This document shows, one piece after another, positions 1 to 7,325 of a DNA stretch of 15,991 nt. Under the pieces are notes generated by a model. The model saw only the letters and a program-made list of their open reading frames with translations. It was not told the origin of the DNA and did not search any database. This DNA comes from Thermoflexus hugenholtzii JAD2 (GTDB lineage: Bacteria > Chloroflexota > Dehalococcoidia > SHYB01): positions 1 through 15,991 of the forward strand of contig CAMAVV010000014.1 in NCBI GenBank assembly GCA_945861815.1. The letters run 5' to 3'. Positions within the stretch are counted from its first letter, which is position 1. Each line of letters starts with the position of its first letter. The translations under genes were made by a program, and so were the position numbers.

Positions 1-2
1 TA

Positions 3-140
3 TGGGACGTAAGGCGTGGTGACGTTTGGCAGTCCGTGCCATTACCAAGGGACTTCCGAATTGCCCTAGAGGCGCAAGCGGCGGCCTTTCAGCAGACATG
101 GAGAAGTATCGATGAACAGGCTCGCCGCGAGGAATTATGA
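3..140 (+). CDS. C-terminal end of an unidentified upstream gene (partial)
   Basis: A reading frame is open from the left edge of the window to a TGA at 138-140, giving about 45 residues that end in a charged helical tail (QQTWRSIDEQARREEL). The other two forward frames stop within the first 20 bases. The tail is rich in Ala, Gln, Arg and Glu and predicts as helix, which suits a protein C-terminus. No family can be named from this fragment. The next promoter-like sequence begins about 30 bases after the stop, so this gene probably belongs to a different transcription unit from moeB. Being open over only 45 codons in GC-rich DNA is modest evidence. Confidence 0.4.
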   Translation, partial: WDVRRGDVWQSVPLPRDFRIALEAQAAAFQQTWRSIDEQARREEL

Positions 141-150
141 ATAAGGCTCG

Positions 151-180
151 TTGCTCCCTCTCCTTTGCCTCTGGTATACT
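151..180 (+). promoter_or_regulatory. Probable promoter of the moeB-cysM unit
   Basis: TATACT at 175-180 is preceded by TGG at 172-174, an extended -10 element. A weak -35 (TTGCTC, 151-156) lies 18 bases upstream. It would give a leader of about 145 nt before the moeB ATG. The leader contains an 8-bp hairpin (214-221 with 228-235, one G:T pair, six-base loop). I recognise no known riboswitch in it. Similar TGNTATNNT elements occur at 2250-2258, 7397-7405 and 10446-10453. Confidence 0.45.
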
Positions 181-331
181 TTCCCCTTGGTTCCCCCTGG
201 TGCGGCGGCAGCGGCGCTCTGAGGCAACAGAGTGCACCCTTGCACAAGGCGGCATCATCTAAAGCAGTGCACGAATCATTGTGGAGAAGCCTCTTTGGTT
301 ACGGTGCTCCCGTTTAGGAAGGACCCGCGCC

Positions 332-1141
332 ATGACGATGACGAAAACGTTTACGCCGCAGCAATTGAAACGCTACTCGCGGCATATCATCATGCCCCAG
401 GTCGGCGGCAACGGGCAGCGCAGGCTCCTCGATTCAAAGGTGCTCCTCCTGGGCGCAGGCGGCCTTGGTTCTCCCACGGCCCTCTACCTCGCTGCGGCGG
501 GCGTCGGCACCCTGGGCATCGTCGATTTCGACACCGTCGACTTCAGCAACCTCCAGCGCCAGATCCTCCACAACACTAAAGACGTTGGCCGTCTTAAAGT
601 CGCCTCTGCTGCCGATACACTGAACAACATCAACCCCGATGTGAAAGTCATCCAGATCGCAAAACGGCTCGACTCCGAGAGCGCGATGGAAGTCATGGGC
701 CAGTACGACATCATCGTGGACGGCACGGACAACTTCGCCACACGCTACCTGAGCAACGACGCCGCATATTTCCTCAAGAAGCCCCTCGTTCACGGCAGCA
801 TCTTCCTCTTCGATGGCCAGATCAGCGTCTTCGAGCCGGGGAAAGGCTGCTACCGCTGCTTATACCCGTCGCCTCCTCCTCCCGGCATGGTGCCCAGCTG
901 CGCTGAGGCTGGAGTCTTCGGCGTCCTCCCCGGCATCGTCGGCTCCATCATGGCCGTCGAAACGATCAAGCTTATCCTTGGCCTCGGCAGGCCCTTGGTG
1001 AACCGGCTCATGCTCTTCGACGCCCTGGAGATGGAGTTCCGCGAGGTGAAGCTGCGCCGCGACCCCAAGTGCCCGCTCTGCGGCGACCACCCGACGGTCA
1101 AAGAACTCATCGACTACGAGGTCTTCTGCGGCGGCGCCTAA
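332..1141 (+). CDS. moeB: MoeB/ThiF-family E1-like sulfur-carrier adenylyltransferase
   Basis: 269 aa from ATG 332, chosen over an in-frame GTG at 281 because AGGAAGG at 316-322 is well placed and the family N-terminus (RYSRHIIMPQVGGNGQ) begins just after it. The enzyme adenylates the C-terminal Gly-Gly of a small ubiquitin-like sulfur carrier (MoaD, ThiS or CysO type) in the cytosol. Visible are the nucleotide-binding GAGGLGSP (41-48), the SNLQRQILH block with R76, DGTDNF (130-134), the zinc pairs C173-x2-C176 and C247-x2-C250, and C190 in the SCAEAGV segment. There is no C-terminal rhodanese domain, unlike actinobacterial MoeZ. It is 25 bp from the downstream cysteine synthase, so the two are probably co-transcribed and its carrier may serve cysteine synthesis. 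No carrier gene is present in the window. The family is certain; the choice between MoeB, ThiF and a CysO-activating enzyme is not. Confidence 0.93.
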   Translation: MTMTKTFTPQQLKRYSRHIIMPQVGGNGQRRLLDSKVLLLGAGGLGSPTALYLAAAGVGTLGIVDFDTVDFSNLQRQILHNTKDVGRLKVASAADTLNNINPDVKVIQIAKRLDSESAMEVMGQYDIIVDGTDNFATRYLSNDAAYFLKKPLVHGSIFLFDGQISVFEPGKGCYRCLYPSPPPPGMVPSCAEAGVFGVLPGIVGSIMAVETIKLILGLGRPLVNRLMLFDALEMEFREVKLRRDPKCPLCGDHPTVKELIDYEVFCGGA

Positions 1142-1166
1142 GCCTGGCCTTGCCACAGCACCCCGC

Positions 1167-2102
1167 ATGCTTTACAAGAACCTCGTTGAGGCCATCGGCA
1201 ACACGCCCCTGGTGGAACTGCATAGCGTCAGCCCAAAGAAGGGCGTGCGCATCTTCGCCAAGCTTGAAGGGCAGAACCCCACCGGCAGCGTGAAAGACCG
1301 CATCGCCAAATTCATGATGGACACCGCCGAAAAGTCTGGCGCACTGACCAAAAAGCACGTCATCTTGGAGCCCACCAGCGGCAACACCGGCATCTCTCTG
1401 GCGATGATCGGCCGCATGCGCGGCTATCAGGTGAAGGTCGTGATGCCGGAGAACGTCAGCGTGGAGCGGCGCGAACTCTTGCGCGCATACGGCGCGGAGA
1501 TCGTCCTCTCCGAGGGCAAGTCCGGCACTAACGGCGCTATCGTCGTTGCCCAGGAGATGGCGGCGAAAGACAAGCGCTACTTCATGCCCTACCAGTACGG
1601 CAACGAGGCGAACCCCCGAGCCCATTACGAAACGACTGGCCCCGAGATCCTTCGCGACCTGCCCCAGGTGGACGTCTTTGCGGCGGGCCTTGGCACCGGC
1701 GGCACCCTCACCGGCGTCGGGCGATACCTCAAGGAGAAGAACCCCAAGACGCGGGTCATCGCCATCGCGCCGCACCCCGATGAGCTGATTCAGGGATTGC
1801 GTAGCTTGGAGGATGGCTTCATCCCGCCCGTCCTCGATATGTCCGTCCTCAATGGGCGGATTATCGTTCGCAGCGCCGAGGCATTCAAAGCCACTCGCGA
1901 GCTGACGGAGAAAGAGGGCGTCTTTGCCGGCATATCCTCTGGCGCAGTGCTTATCGGCGCCCTCAAGATCGCTGCGCGCATGGAGAAGGGCAACGTCGTC
2001 TGCCTTTTCGCCGATGGGGGCTGGAAGTACCTGAGCACCCACTTGTGGACCAAGAGCTACGAAGAGATCGAGAAGCAGGTGAAGGGCAAGCTCTGGTGGT
2101 AG
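1167..2102 (+). CDS. cysM: PLP-dependent cysteine synthase, CysM type
   Basis: 311 aa, fold type II PLP enzyme making cysteine. Visible are NPTGSVKDR with the Schiff-base lysine K43, the TSGNTG substrate loop (70-75), the glycine-rich phosphate cradle GLGTGGT (174-180) and the SSGA segment (258-261). The sequence resembles mycobacterial CysM more than classical CysK, as recalled from memory. Shared features are MPENVSVERR, the GLRSLEDGFIP block carrying R212 at the place of the phosphoserine-binding arginine, the DGGWKYLST motif, and a C-terminus ending in GKLWW. That enzyme uses O-phosphoserine and a thiocarboxylated carrier protein rather than O-acetylserine and sulfide. The adjacent MoeB-type activating enzyme fits this. 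Start ATG 1167 has no clear ribosome site, which fits translation coupled to moeB 25 bp upstream. Substrate choice is inference; the enzyme family is firm. Confidence 0.92.
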   Translation: MLYKNLVEAIGNTPLVELHSVSPKKGVRIFAKLEGQNPTGSVKDRIAKFMMDTAEKSGALTKKHVILEPTSGNTGISLAMIGRMRGYQVKVVMPENVSVERRELLRAYGAEIVLSEGKSGTNGAIVVAQEMAAKDKRYFMPYQYGNEANPRAHYETTGPEILRDLPQVDVFAAGLGTGGTLTGVGRYLKEKNPKTRVIAIAPHPDELIQGLRSLEDGFIPPVLDMSVLNGRIIVRSAEAFKATRELTEKEGVFAGISSGAVLIGALKIAARMEKGNVVCLFADGGWKYLSTHLWTKSYEEIEKQVKGKLWW

Positions 2103-2196
2103 ACGGGGCATCTCTGGAGATTTACTGATTCCTTGCCCCCTGCCTCTCCTTTCCGTTCAGTATTCTCGGTGAATTTAGCGGACCAACCCTCTCTGT

Positions 2197-2224
2197 ATCT
2201 GTGTAATCGGCGGAATCTGTGGTT
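2197..2224 (+). repeat. Dispersed intergenic repeat, copy A
   Basis: 28 nt beginning ATCTGTGTAATC and ending AATCTGTGGTT. It matches 23 of 28 positions with the segment at 10375-10402. Both copies lie in intergenic DNA on the same strand, 120-100 bases upstream of a gene. Confidence 0.5.
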
Positions 2225-2249
2225 GGAGCTCCTTGCTATCCCCTGATTT

Positions 2250-2258
2250 TGCTATCAT
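2250..2258 (+). promoter_or_regulatory. Extended -10 promoter of the response-regulator gene
   Basis: TGC followed by TATCAT (2253-2258), about 40 bases upstream of the regulator ATG at 2298. No good -35 is seen at normal spacing, which an extended -10 can tolerate. It follows the repeat copy at 2197-2224. Confidence 0.4.
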
Positions 2259-2297
2259 AGGTCATCCCTTTTCCTCGACTGGCGGTGGTATTTTTCT

Positions 2298-2978
2298 ATG
2301 CTGCGCATTCTGATAGTCGGTGGTGAGACACCTGGCGCACAAGCTGCCTTGGCGGCATCGAGCCAGGCCGATGTTCAAACTGTCTCTGCGCCCGATCTCT
2401 CATCGGCGCTGTCGATGCTGGACGGCGACCGGCCGGCCTTGGCCATCTTGGACCTGAACGACGTGCAGCCCAGCAGCCCTGAGCTGGCCCAGTTCGTGGA
2501 GGCCTGCGGCGCTGCTGAGCAGAAACTCCCGGTGCTTGCGCTCCTCTCCGCCGGGAACATGAACGCCTTTGAGCAGGCTGGGCCCTTCGACGACTTTGCC
2601 GTCTCCCCCTTTCGCGTCCCCGAAGTTGCCTTGCGCATCCGCACGCTGATTCGCAAGCATGCGCCTGCCACTGAGGCCATCGTCATCCGCGTCGGCGACT
2701 TGGTCATCGACCTCTCGCGCTATGAGGTGACCCAGGGCGGCAAGCGCATGGAGCTGACATTCAAGGAGTACGAGCTCCTGAAGTTCTTCGCGACAAACCC
2801 AGGCAAAGTTTTCACCCGGGAGACGCTTCTCAACCGGGTCTGGGGTTACGACTACTATGGCGGCACGCGCACTGTGGACGTTCATATCCGCCGCTTGCGC
2901 AGCAAGATAGAACACGGGCCTTATGTCTTCATCGATACTGTGCGCAACGTGGGCTATCGCTTCAACGATAAACCTTGA
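2298..2978 (+). CDS. OmpR/PhoB-type transcription regulator with degenerate receiver (GlnR-like candidate)
   Basis: 226 aa. Residues 1-120 form a receiver-like domain and residues 128-226 a winged-helix OmpR/PhoB DNA-binding domain (TFKEYELLKFFATNPG, then TVDVHIRRLRSKIE and VRNVGYRF). The receiver keeps an aspartate at the phospho-acceptor place (D52 in ILDLND). It lacks the acidic pair (GGE at 8-10 instead of DD/ED) and the conserved lysine (S103 in AVSPF instead of KPF). Ordinary phosphorylation with Mg2+ is therefore unlikely. No histidine kinase gene is nearby. Orphan atypical regulators of this shape include actinobacterial GlnR, which controls nitrogen genes. Here glnA starts 170 bp downstream on the same strand with a palindromic operator candidate between them. 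A role in nitrogen control is inference from position. Confidence 0.88.
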   Translation: MLRILIVGGETPGAQAALAASSQADVQTVSAPDLSSALSMLDGDRPALAILDLNDVQPSSPELAQFVEACGAAEQKLPVLALLSAGNMNAFEQAGPFDDFAVSPFRVPEVALRIRTLIRKHAPATEAIVIRVGDLVIDLSRYEVTQGGKRMELTFKEYELLKFFATNPGKVFTRETLLNRVWGYDYYGGTRTVDVHIRRLRSKIEHGPYVFIDTVRNVGYRFNDKP

Positions 2979-3008
2979 ACCAGGTTCAGCACTCGGTTTG
3001 TGATGCTC

Positions 3009-3024
3009 GTAACACCGTTGTTAC
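3009..3024 (+). promoter_or_regulatory. Palindromic operator candidate upstream of glnA
   Basis: GTAACA-CCGT-TGTTAC is a perfect 6-bp inverted repeat, also readable as GTAAC-N6-GTTAC. The actinobacterial GlnR box is built from GTnAC/GnAAC half-sites at 11-bp spacing, and this pair has that spacing. A third, poor half-site (GGGAC, 3031-3035) continues the phase. It lies about 33 bases upstream of the candidate -10, where a regulator could activate or repress glnA. Confidence 0.5.
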
Positions 3025-3056
3025 ATGACAGGGACTTTTCCCAGGCAAATCTAGGG

Positions 3057-3062
3057 CATAAT
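3057..3062 (+). promoter_or_regulatory. Candidate -10 element of glnA
   Basis: CATAAT (in GGGCATAATATGG) lies 87 bases upstream of the glnA ATG. No convincing -35 hexamer is present, which would suit a promoter that needs an activator bound at 3009-3024. Confidence 0.35.
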
Positions 3063-3148
3063 ATGGCCCAGCGCGCTTCAAGAAGGCGGCTTTTTGTTGT
3101 GCGTAACACGCAGGGGCCTATGTGGCTTCCCTGTCTAAAGGAGAACGT

Positions 3149-4591
3149 ATGGCGAAAGGTATCGCGAAGAGGACGCCGAAAGAAGTCCTCGACATGTGCA
3201 AGGCGAACAACGTTCGCTTTATTGACTATCGGTTTACCGACCTGCTGGGCACGCTGCAGCACATCACGTCGACCATCGAAGAGTTCGACCTGAAAACATT
3301 CGAGGGTGGCAAAGGCTTTGACGGCTCCAGCATTCGGGGCTTCAAGCAGATCCATGAGAGCGACATGCTGCTCATGCCCGATTCCAACACCGCATTCATC
3401 GATCCCTTTTACCAGCACTCAACGCTGGTTATCAACTGCAACATCGCCGACCCGGTGAACCACAAGCCCTATGACCGCGACGGGCGCTACATCGCGAAGA
3501 AGGCCGAGGACTACCTGGTCAAGAGCGGCATCGCCGACACCAGCTTCTGGGGCCCGGAGCTCGAGTTCTTCGTCTTCGACACTATGCGCTTCGATCAGAC
3601 CCAGCGCAGCGGCTACTACTTCATCGACTCCAACGAGGGCATCTGGAACTCGGGCATCGAGCAGAATGGCGCCAACCTTGCCTACCGCCCTCGCAACAAG
3701 GAAGGCTATTTCCCCACGCCTCCTACAGACACCTATCAGGATTTCCGCTCGGAAGTGGTGCAGACGCTGGTGGACTTGGGCATCCATATGGAAGTCCACC
3801 ATCATGAAGTCGCGACAGCCGGTCAGGGTGAGTTCGATGTCCGTTACAACACCCTTGTCACCCAGGCCGACACGGTCGGTCTCATCAAGTACGTCGCACG
3901 AAACGTCGCGCGCAGGCACGGCAAAGTGCTGACCTTCATGCCCAAGCCCCTCTTTGGTGATAACGGCACCGGCATGCATACGCACCAGAGCCTGTGGAAG
4001 GCCGGCAAGAACCTCTTCTTCGACCCCAAGAGCAACTACGCCGGCATCAGCCAGACCTGCCGCTACTACATCGGCGGCCTCCTCAAGCATGCCCACGCCA
4101 TCCTGGCCTTCGGCGCGCCCGGCACCAACTCCTACCGCCGGCTTGTCCCCGGCTTCGAAGCGCCTGTGAACCTGGCCTACTCCGCCCGGAACCGCAGCGC
4201 CTGCGTTCGCATCCCCGTCTATGCCAACGACGAGAAGGCGAAGCGCATCGAGTTCCGCCCGCCTGATGCCACGTGCAATCCCTACCTGGCCTTCTCTGCC
4301 ATGCTCTTGGCAGGCATCGACGGCATCATGAACAAGATCGACCCGGGCAAGCCCCTGGACGCCGACATCTACGAGCTGCCGCCCGAGGAGCTCAAGAAGA
4401 TACGGACCGTCCCCGGCAGCCTTGAGCAGGCGATCGGCGCCCTGGAGCAGGACAACGAATTTCTCCTGCGCGGCGGCGTCTTCCCCAAGGACCTCATCGA
4501 GACCTACATCGATTACAAGCGCAAGAAGGAAATCGACCCCATGCGCCTGCGCCCGCACCCCTACGAGTTCCACCTCTACGCAGACGCGTAA
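3149..4591 (+). CDS. glnA: Glutamine synthetase type I
   Basis: 480 aa from ATG 3149, which has AAGGAG at 3138-3143; an in-frame GTG at 3122 is not needed. It catalyses ATP-dependent glutamine formation from glutamate and ammonia in the cytosol as a dodecamer. Visible are the N-terminal beta-grasp domain with DGSSI (58-62), metal-ligand EFF region PELEFFVFD (136-144), VHHHE (216-220), NGTGMHTHQS (272-281), the glutamate-flap segment (about 322-331), NRSACVRIP (348-356) and RIEFRPPDATCNPYLA (366-381). Y408 in DIYELPPEE aligns with the adenylylated tyrosine of enteric GS, so control by GlnE-type adenylylation is possible. Length and features fit GSI-beta. It follows the atypical regulator and ends in a strong terminator, so it is probably a single-gene transcript. 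Confidence 0.97.
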   Translation: MAKGIAKRTPKEVLDMCKANNVRFIDYRFTDLLGTLQHITSTIEEFDLKTFEGGKGFDGSSIRGFKQIHESDMLLMPDSNTAFIDPFYQHSTLVINCNIADPVNHKPYDRDGRYIAKKAEDYLVKSGIADTSFWGPELEFFVFDTMRFDQTQRSGYYFIDSNEGIWNSGIEQNGANLAYRPRNKEGYFPTPPTDTYQDFRSEVVQTLVDLGIHMEVHHHEVATAGQGEFDVRYNTLVTQADTVGLIKYVARNVARRHGKVLTFMPKPLFGDNGTGMHTHQSLWKAGKNLFFDPKSNYAGISQTCRYYIGGLLKHAHAILAFGAPGTNSYRRLVPGFEAPVNLAYSARNRSACVRIPVYANDEKAKRIEFRPPDATCNPYLAFSAMLLAGIDGIMNKIDPGKPLDADIYELPPEELKKIRTVPGSLEQAIGALEQDNEFLLRGGVFPKDLIETYIDYKRKKEIDPMRLRPHPYEFHLYADA

Positions 4592-4614
4592 GCGGAAGGC
4601 AGACAAAGAACGGA

Positions 4615-4647
4615 AAAACGGCCCGCCTCAGGCGGGCCGTTTTGTTT
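4615..4647 (+). terminator. Rho-independent terminator of glnA
   Basis: A perfect 13-bp stem (4615-4627 with 4631-4643, core CGGCCCGCC/GGCGGGCCG), a TCA loop and a following T-rich run (TTTTGTTTG). It starts 23 bases after the glnA stop. Confidence 0.9.
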
Positions 4648-4653
4648 GTGCCG

Positions 4654-4659
4654 TATACT
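4654..4659 (+). promoter_or_regulatory. Candidate -10 of the NTF2-like gene at 4725
   Basis: TATACT lies 65 bases before the ATG and just downstream of the glnA terminator. No clear -35 is present because the terminator occupies that position. Confidence 0.3.
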
Positions 4660-4724
4660 CGTCGTGCTATGAACACCTACGCTGAGTGAGCATTGGTTTA
4701 TCACGCAACACCAGAGGAGCGCAT

Positions 4725-5222
4725 ATGAAGGACAGCCTTGAAGCGAAGCTGGCGAAGCTCGAGGCGTCACTCGCCGAGATGCAGGACGAACGCGCCATCC
4801 GCGACCTCATCGCGAGGTACGCCATCAACACGGATGCCGGGCGTCTGGAGGAGTTCTTGGCGCTGTGGACGGAGGACGGCATCGAGGAGATCGAGTTCCA
4901 GGGGAAGGTTCTGCGCTGGGCTGGGCAGAAAGAGATACGCGGCTGGCGAACGGGCCTCGCGGGGCAGAAACGCACGCAGCCGAATAACCGGATGCACGTT
5001 CACGGCAACGACCTCATCATCCACATCAACGGGAATGAGGCGACGGCTAACAGCTATACCTTCGCCCTCGGCCTGGACGCGGGGAAGGTCAGCGTTACAA
5101 GCCACGGCGCAGTTCGTTGGACTTTTCGCAAGGTGAATGGCCAGTGGCTCATCAAAGAGAAGAAAGTGCGGGAGATGAACAGCGCAGAGTTCAGGCAGAT
5201 TTTAGCCGCGACTCCCAAGTAA
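4725..5222 (+). CDS. SnoaL-like / NTF2-fold protein
   Basis: 165 aa from ATG 4725, supported by GAGGAGC at 4714-4720; the frame also has an upstream GTG at 4686 without such a site. Residues 1-22 form a charged heptad-like helix (KLAKLEASLAEMQDE). A cone-shaped NTF2/SnoaL fold follows, with the typical opening ERAIRDLIARYAINTDAGRLEEFLALWTEDG, split here as residues 22-34 and 35-52. The family ending is RWTFRKVNGQWLIKEKKV (around 134-151). Family members include polyketide cyclases, dehydratases and many non-enzymatic ligand binders. Pocket residues such as H90 and H92 (MHVHGND) are visible, but they do not define a reaction. It stands alone between the glnA terminator and a convergent lipoprotein gene. 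The substrate is unknown. Confidence 0.85.
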   Translation: MKDSLEAKLAKLEASLAEMQDERAIRDLIARYAINTDAGRLEEFLALWTEDGIEEIEFQGKVLRWAGQKEIRGWRTGLAGQKRTQPNNRMHVHGNDLIIHINGNEATANSYTFALGLDAGKVSVTSHGAVRWTFRKVNGQWLIKEKKVREMNSAEFRQILAATPK

Positions 5223-5273
5223 CCGTTGACCAGGACTTTCGCGGGGCTATGCAATCGAATGCCGCAAATTACC

Positions 5274-6302
5274 CTAACGGCTGCACCAATCGGGAGCGAC
5301 GTCGCGGGCTGGATTGTCTGTAAGGCGGAGTAGATTTGAGCCATCTGCGGTCATCACGTAGATATCCTCGGCCCCGTTGCGATCGGACCAAAAGAGGATC
5401 TTCGTGCTGTCGGGAGACCAAGAAGGATTCCCTTCTCTACTTGGGCTATTCGTGAGCCTGGTCGGGTTCGAGCCATCGACGTTCATGACATAGATTTCCA
5501 TATTGCCGTCGCGATCCGACCAGAACGAAATCTTTGTGCCATCTGGAGACCAGAAGGGGTTGAAATCGCGCGCTGGGTTATTCGTAAGCCGGATAGGGTT
5601 CGCGCCATCAGCATTCATCGCATAGATCTCAGGATTGCCATCGCGGCTTGTGACATACGTGAGCCTTTTGCTATCAGGTGACCAGGCTGGCAGTTGATCG
5701 TTTCCAGGGTGGTTCGTCAGGCGGGTCTGGTTGGAGCCGTCGCCGTTCATCACATAGACCTCGTTGTTGCCATCGCGTGCGGACCAAAAAGCGATCCTTG
5801 TGCCATCAGGGGACCAGGCGGCATTTTGATCAGTAGCAGGGCTATTGGTCAGTCTTTGCTGGGTTGAGCCGTCCGCATTCATCACGTAAATCTCGTTATT
5901 GCCGTCCCTGTCGCTGTGGAAAGCGATGCTGGCGCAGTTAGGCGACCAGGCAGGGTTTTGGTCGCCTGAGGAGCTATTTGTCAGTCGGGTCTGCCCCGAG
6001 CCGTCGGTGCTCATGACATAGATTTCTGCGTTCCCGTCGCGATGGGATTCGAACGTGATGCGACCAAGTCCCGGTTGTATAGGTGGAGAGGTGCGCAACG
6101 GCGTCGGCGAGGGTGCTGGGGTCGGCACAGGGGTGACTGCGGCGGTTGGGACTGGTGCTTGAGTGGGCGCCACTGCTTTGGAATCATCACACGCCGCGAG
6201 TACTAATCCGGCCAGGATGCCCAAAAGGAAGAGACAAATCCGCCTGCTGCGAGGATTTTGTTCTCCGAAACAAGCTCCAAGAGCGATTCGGTTTTCGCGC
6301 AT
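5274..6302 (-). CDS. PD40 (TolB-like) six-repeat beta-propeller lipoprotein
   Basis: 342 aa from ATG 6302, preferred because AAAGG lies about seven bases upstream; an ATG at 6347 gives 357 aa without a ribosome site. The N-terminus has a basic stretch (NPRSRR), a hydrophobic segment and the lipobox LAAC with C38, so it should be exported and lipid-anchored outside the membrane. A Pro/Thr/Ala-rich linker of about 30 residues follows. Then come six repeats of 44 aa, each with the pattern RDGNxEIYVMNxDGSxxxRLTN and AWSPDGTRIAF. This is the PD40 motif of TolB and related propellers, and six repeats fit one closed six-bladed propeller. There is no TolB N-terminal domain and no pal or tolA neighbour, so a Tol role is not supported. 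It may bind a surface or periplasm-like partner. It is convergent with the NTF2-like gene upstream. Confidence 0.88.
   Translation of the reverse strand: MRENRIALGACFGEQNPRSRRICLFLLGILAGLVLAACDDSKAVAPTQAPVPTAAVTPVPTPAPSPTPLRTSPPIQPGLGRITFESHRDGNAEIYVMSTDGSGQTRLTNSSSGDQNPAWSPNCASIAFHSDRDGNNEIYVMNADGSTQQRLTNSPATDQNAAWSPDGTRIAFWSARDGNNEVYVMNGDGSNQTRLTNHPGNDQLPAWSPDSKRLTYVTSRDGNPEIYAMNADGANPIRLTNNPARDFNPFWSPDGTKISFWSDRDGNMEIYVMNVDGSNPTRLTNSPSREGNPSWSPDSTKILFWSDRNGAEDIYVMTADGSNLLRLTDNPARDVAPDWCSR
5277..6053 (-). repeat. Six tandem 132-bp coding repeats
   Basis: The PD40 part of the lipoprotein repeats every 44 codons. For example, the conserved TTCAT...CATAG segment recurs at 5482 and 5614, 132 bp apart. 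The sixth unit is slightly short (about 39 codons). The repeats have diverged at third positions. Confidence 0.8.
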
Positions 6303-6426
6303 GTCCGCCCTTTCTTCGATGGCTTGAACCCGGTTCGATCCACTCATCTACTGAAGCAGATAGAGACAGGAAACCGCGGATACAGAGTCTGACCGGCCAC
6401 CGCTAAAGGGCAGCCGGAGACAGCAT

Positions 6427-6432
6427 TATAAT
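6427..6432 (+). promoter_or_regulatory. -10 element for the gene at 6467
   Basis: A perfect TATAAT lies 35 bases before the ATG at 6467, in the 164-bp gap between the divergent lipoprotein and NTF2-like genes. The -35 region (around 6404) is poor. Confidence 0.45.
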
Positions 6433-6466
6433 GTAACCCGCACCCGCCGGTGTCATAGGACTCCTC

Positions 6467-6868
6467 ATGCCCTCTCTCGCTGACAGCGATGCCGTGAAAC
6501 AGGCCAACCTGGGCTTCTACCGCGCCTTCGAGTCGCTGGATGTACACCGTATGCGCGCCGTGTGGGCACAGAGCGAGGAAATCGCCTGCGTACACCCTGG
6601 CTGGCCGCTCCTCACCGGCTTCGAGCGCGTGATGGAGAGTTGGAAGCGCATCTTCGAGAACACGCCAATGATGCAGTTCACCATTACTGGCGCAGTGGTG
6701 CGCGTCCAAGGCGATATGGCCTGGGTGATGTGCATGGAAAACATCAACACGCTGGTTGACGGCAAGGTGGCCGAGGCGAAGGTCCAGGCCACCAACGTCT
6801 TCACCAAGCGTGATGGACGGTGGCTCATGGTCCATCACCACGGCTCGTCGCTTCCGCCCGGGGCGTGA
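6467..6868 (+). CDS. SnoaL-like / DUF4440-type NTF2-fold protein
   Basis: 133 aa, close to the usual single-domain length. The fold pattern is clear: a first helix pair (VKQANLGFYRAFESLD), a short strand with the family HPGWPLLTG (43-51), a third helix (ERVMESWKRIFEN), and long strands ending TNVFTKRDGRWLMVHHHGS (109-127). The HPG...G and final HHH pattern is common in the SnoaL-3/DUF4440 group, whose roles are mostly undefined. The ATG at 6467 is preceded by a weak AGGA (6457-6460) and by TATAAT at 6427. It is divergent from the lipoprotein and convergent with the VOC gene, whose stop is 13 bp away; a GC-rich hairpin without a T-run covers this junction. It is unrelated in detail to the NTF2-like protein at 4725. 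Confidence 0.87.
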   Translation: MPSLADSDAVKQANLGFYRAFESLDVHRMRAVWAQSEEIACVHPGWPLLTGFERVMESWKRIFENTPMMQFTITGAVVRVQGDMAWVMCMENINTLVDGKVAEAKVQATNVFTKRDGRWLMVHHHGSSLPPGA

Positions 6869-6881
6869 TGCCCGGGTATCG

Positions 6882-7325
6882 CTATTCGAAGTACTTCGTC
6901 TCAGTCGTCAGCTCGAAGCGATTGCCGTCGGGGTCGAAGCCGTAAACGGCGCCTTCTTTGCCGCCGTCCCACACATGGGGCGCCTGGCGGAACTTCACGC
7001 CCTTGTCGACCATCTGCCTGTACGTCTCCATGATGTCCACGCAGGTAAAAGCGATGTGGAATGAGCCGATGTTCGTAGGCCGTGTATCGAGTTTCTCTCC
7101 CTTTTTGTTCACGTACTCTATGAGCTCCAGGATGAAGCGCCCGCCCATCCTGAGCTTGGCGACTTTCATGTGCAGGCCTTCGAAGCCCGAGCCTTGAGCG
7201 CCTGCGCCTTCGTGGCGGTTGTCCAGCATGGCGACCAGCTTCATACCGAAGATGTCGCGGTAGAAGTGGATCATCTTCTCCATATCGCCCACGGTGATGC
7301 TGGTGTGGTTGTAGCCGGTGATCAT
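6882..7325 (-). CDS. VOC (glyoxalase/bleomycin resistance) family protein
   Basis: 147 aa from ATG 7325, where the family opening GYNHTSITVGDMEKMIHFYRD begins (split: residues 4-13 and 14-24); the frame extends 11 codons further with no support. The two beta-alpha-beta-beta-beta modules of one VOC domain are present. Probable metal ligands are H7, E67 or E70 in ILELIE, H90 in SFHIAF, and E138 in NRFELT, the usual H/E/H/E set. The closing YGFDPDGNRFELTTE is typical of VOC lyases and dioxygenase-like proteins. Substrate cannot be assigned; lactoylglutathione lyase, methylmalonyl-CoA epimerase-like or catabolic roles are all possible. It is transcribed away from the enoyl-CoA hydratase gene, with a 112-bp shared upstream region. 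Confidence 0.9.
   Translation of the reverse strand: MITGYNHTSITVGDMEKMIHFYRDIFGMKLVAMLDNRHEGAGAQGSGFEGLHMKVAKLRMGGRFILELIEYVNKKGEKLDTRPTNIGSFHIAFTCVDIMETYRQMVDKGVKFRQAPHVWDGGKEGAVYGFDPDGNRFELTTETKYFE

Noticed and set aside
181..331. Riboswitch or T-box in the moeB leader
   Set aside because: One 8-bp hairpin is visible, but no known aptamer core or T-box sequence is recognised and no terminator hairpin precedes the gene.
1107..2111. Open frame of 334 codons antisense to cysM
   Set aside because: A shadow of GC-rich codon use; it also runs into moeB and has no ribosome site or family pattern.
3419..4606. Long open frame (395 codons) antisense to glnA
   Set aside because: It mirrors the strong codon bias of glnA; the sense frame has all family motifs and the antisense product resembles no known family.
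5274..6302. TolB of the Tol-Pal system
   Set aside because: The repeats are PD40, but the N-terminal TolB domain and any tol or pal neighbours are absent and the protein has a lipobox.
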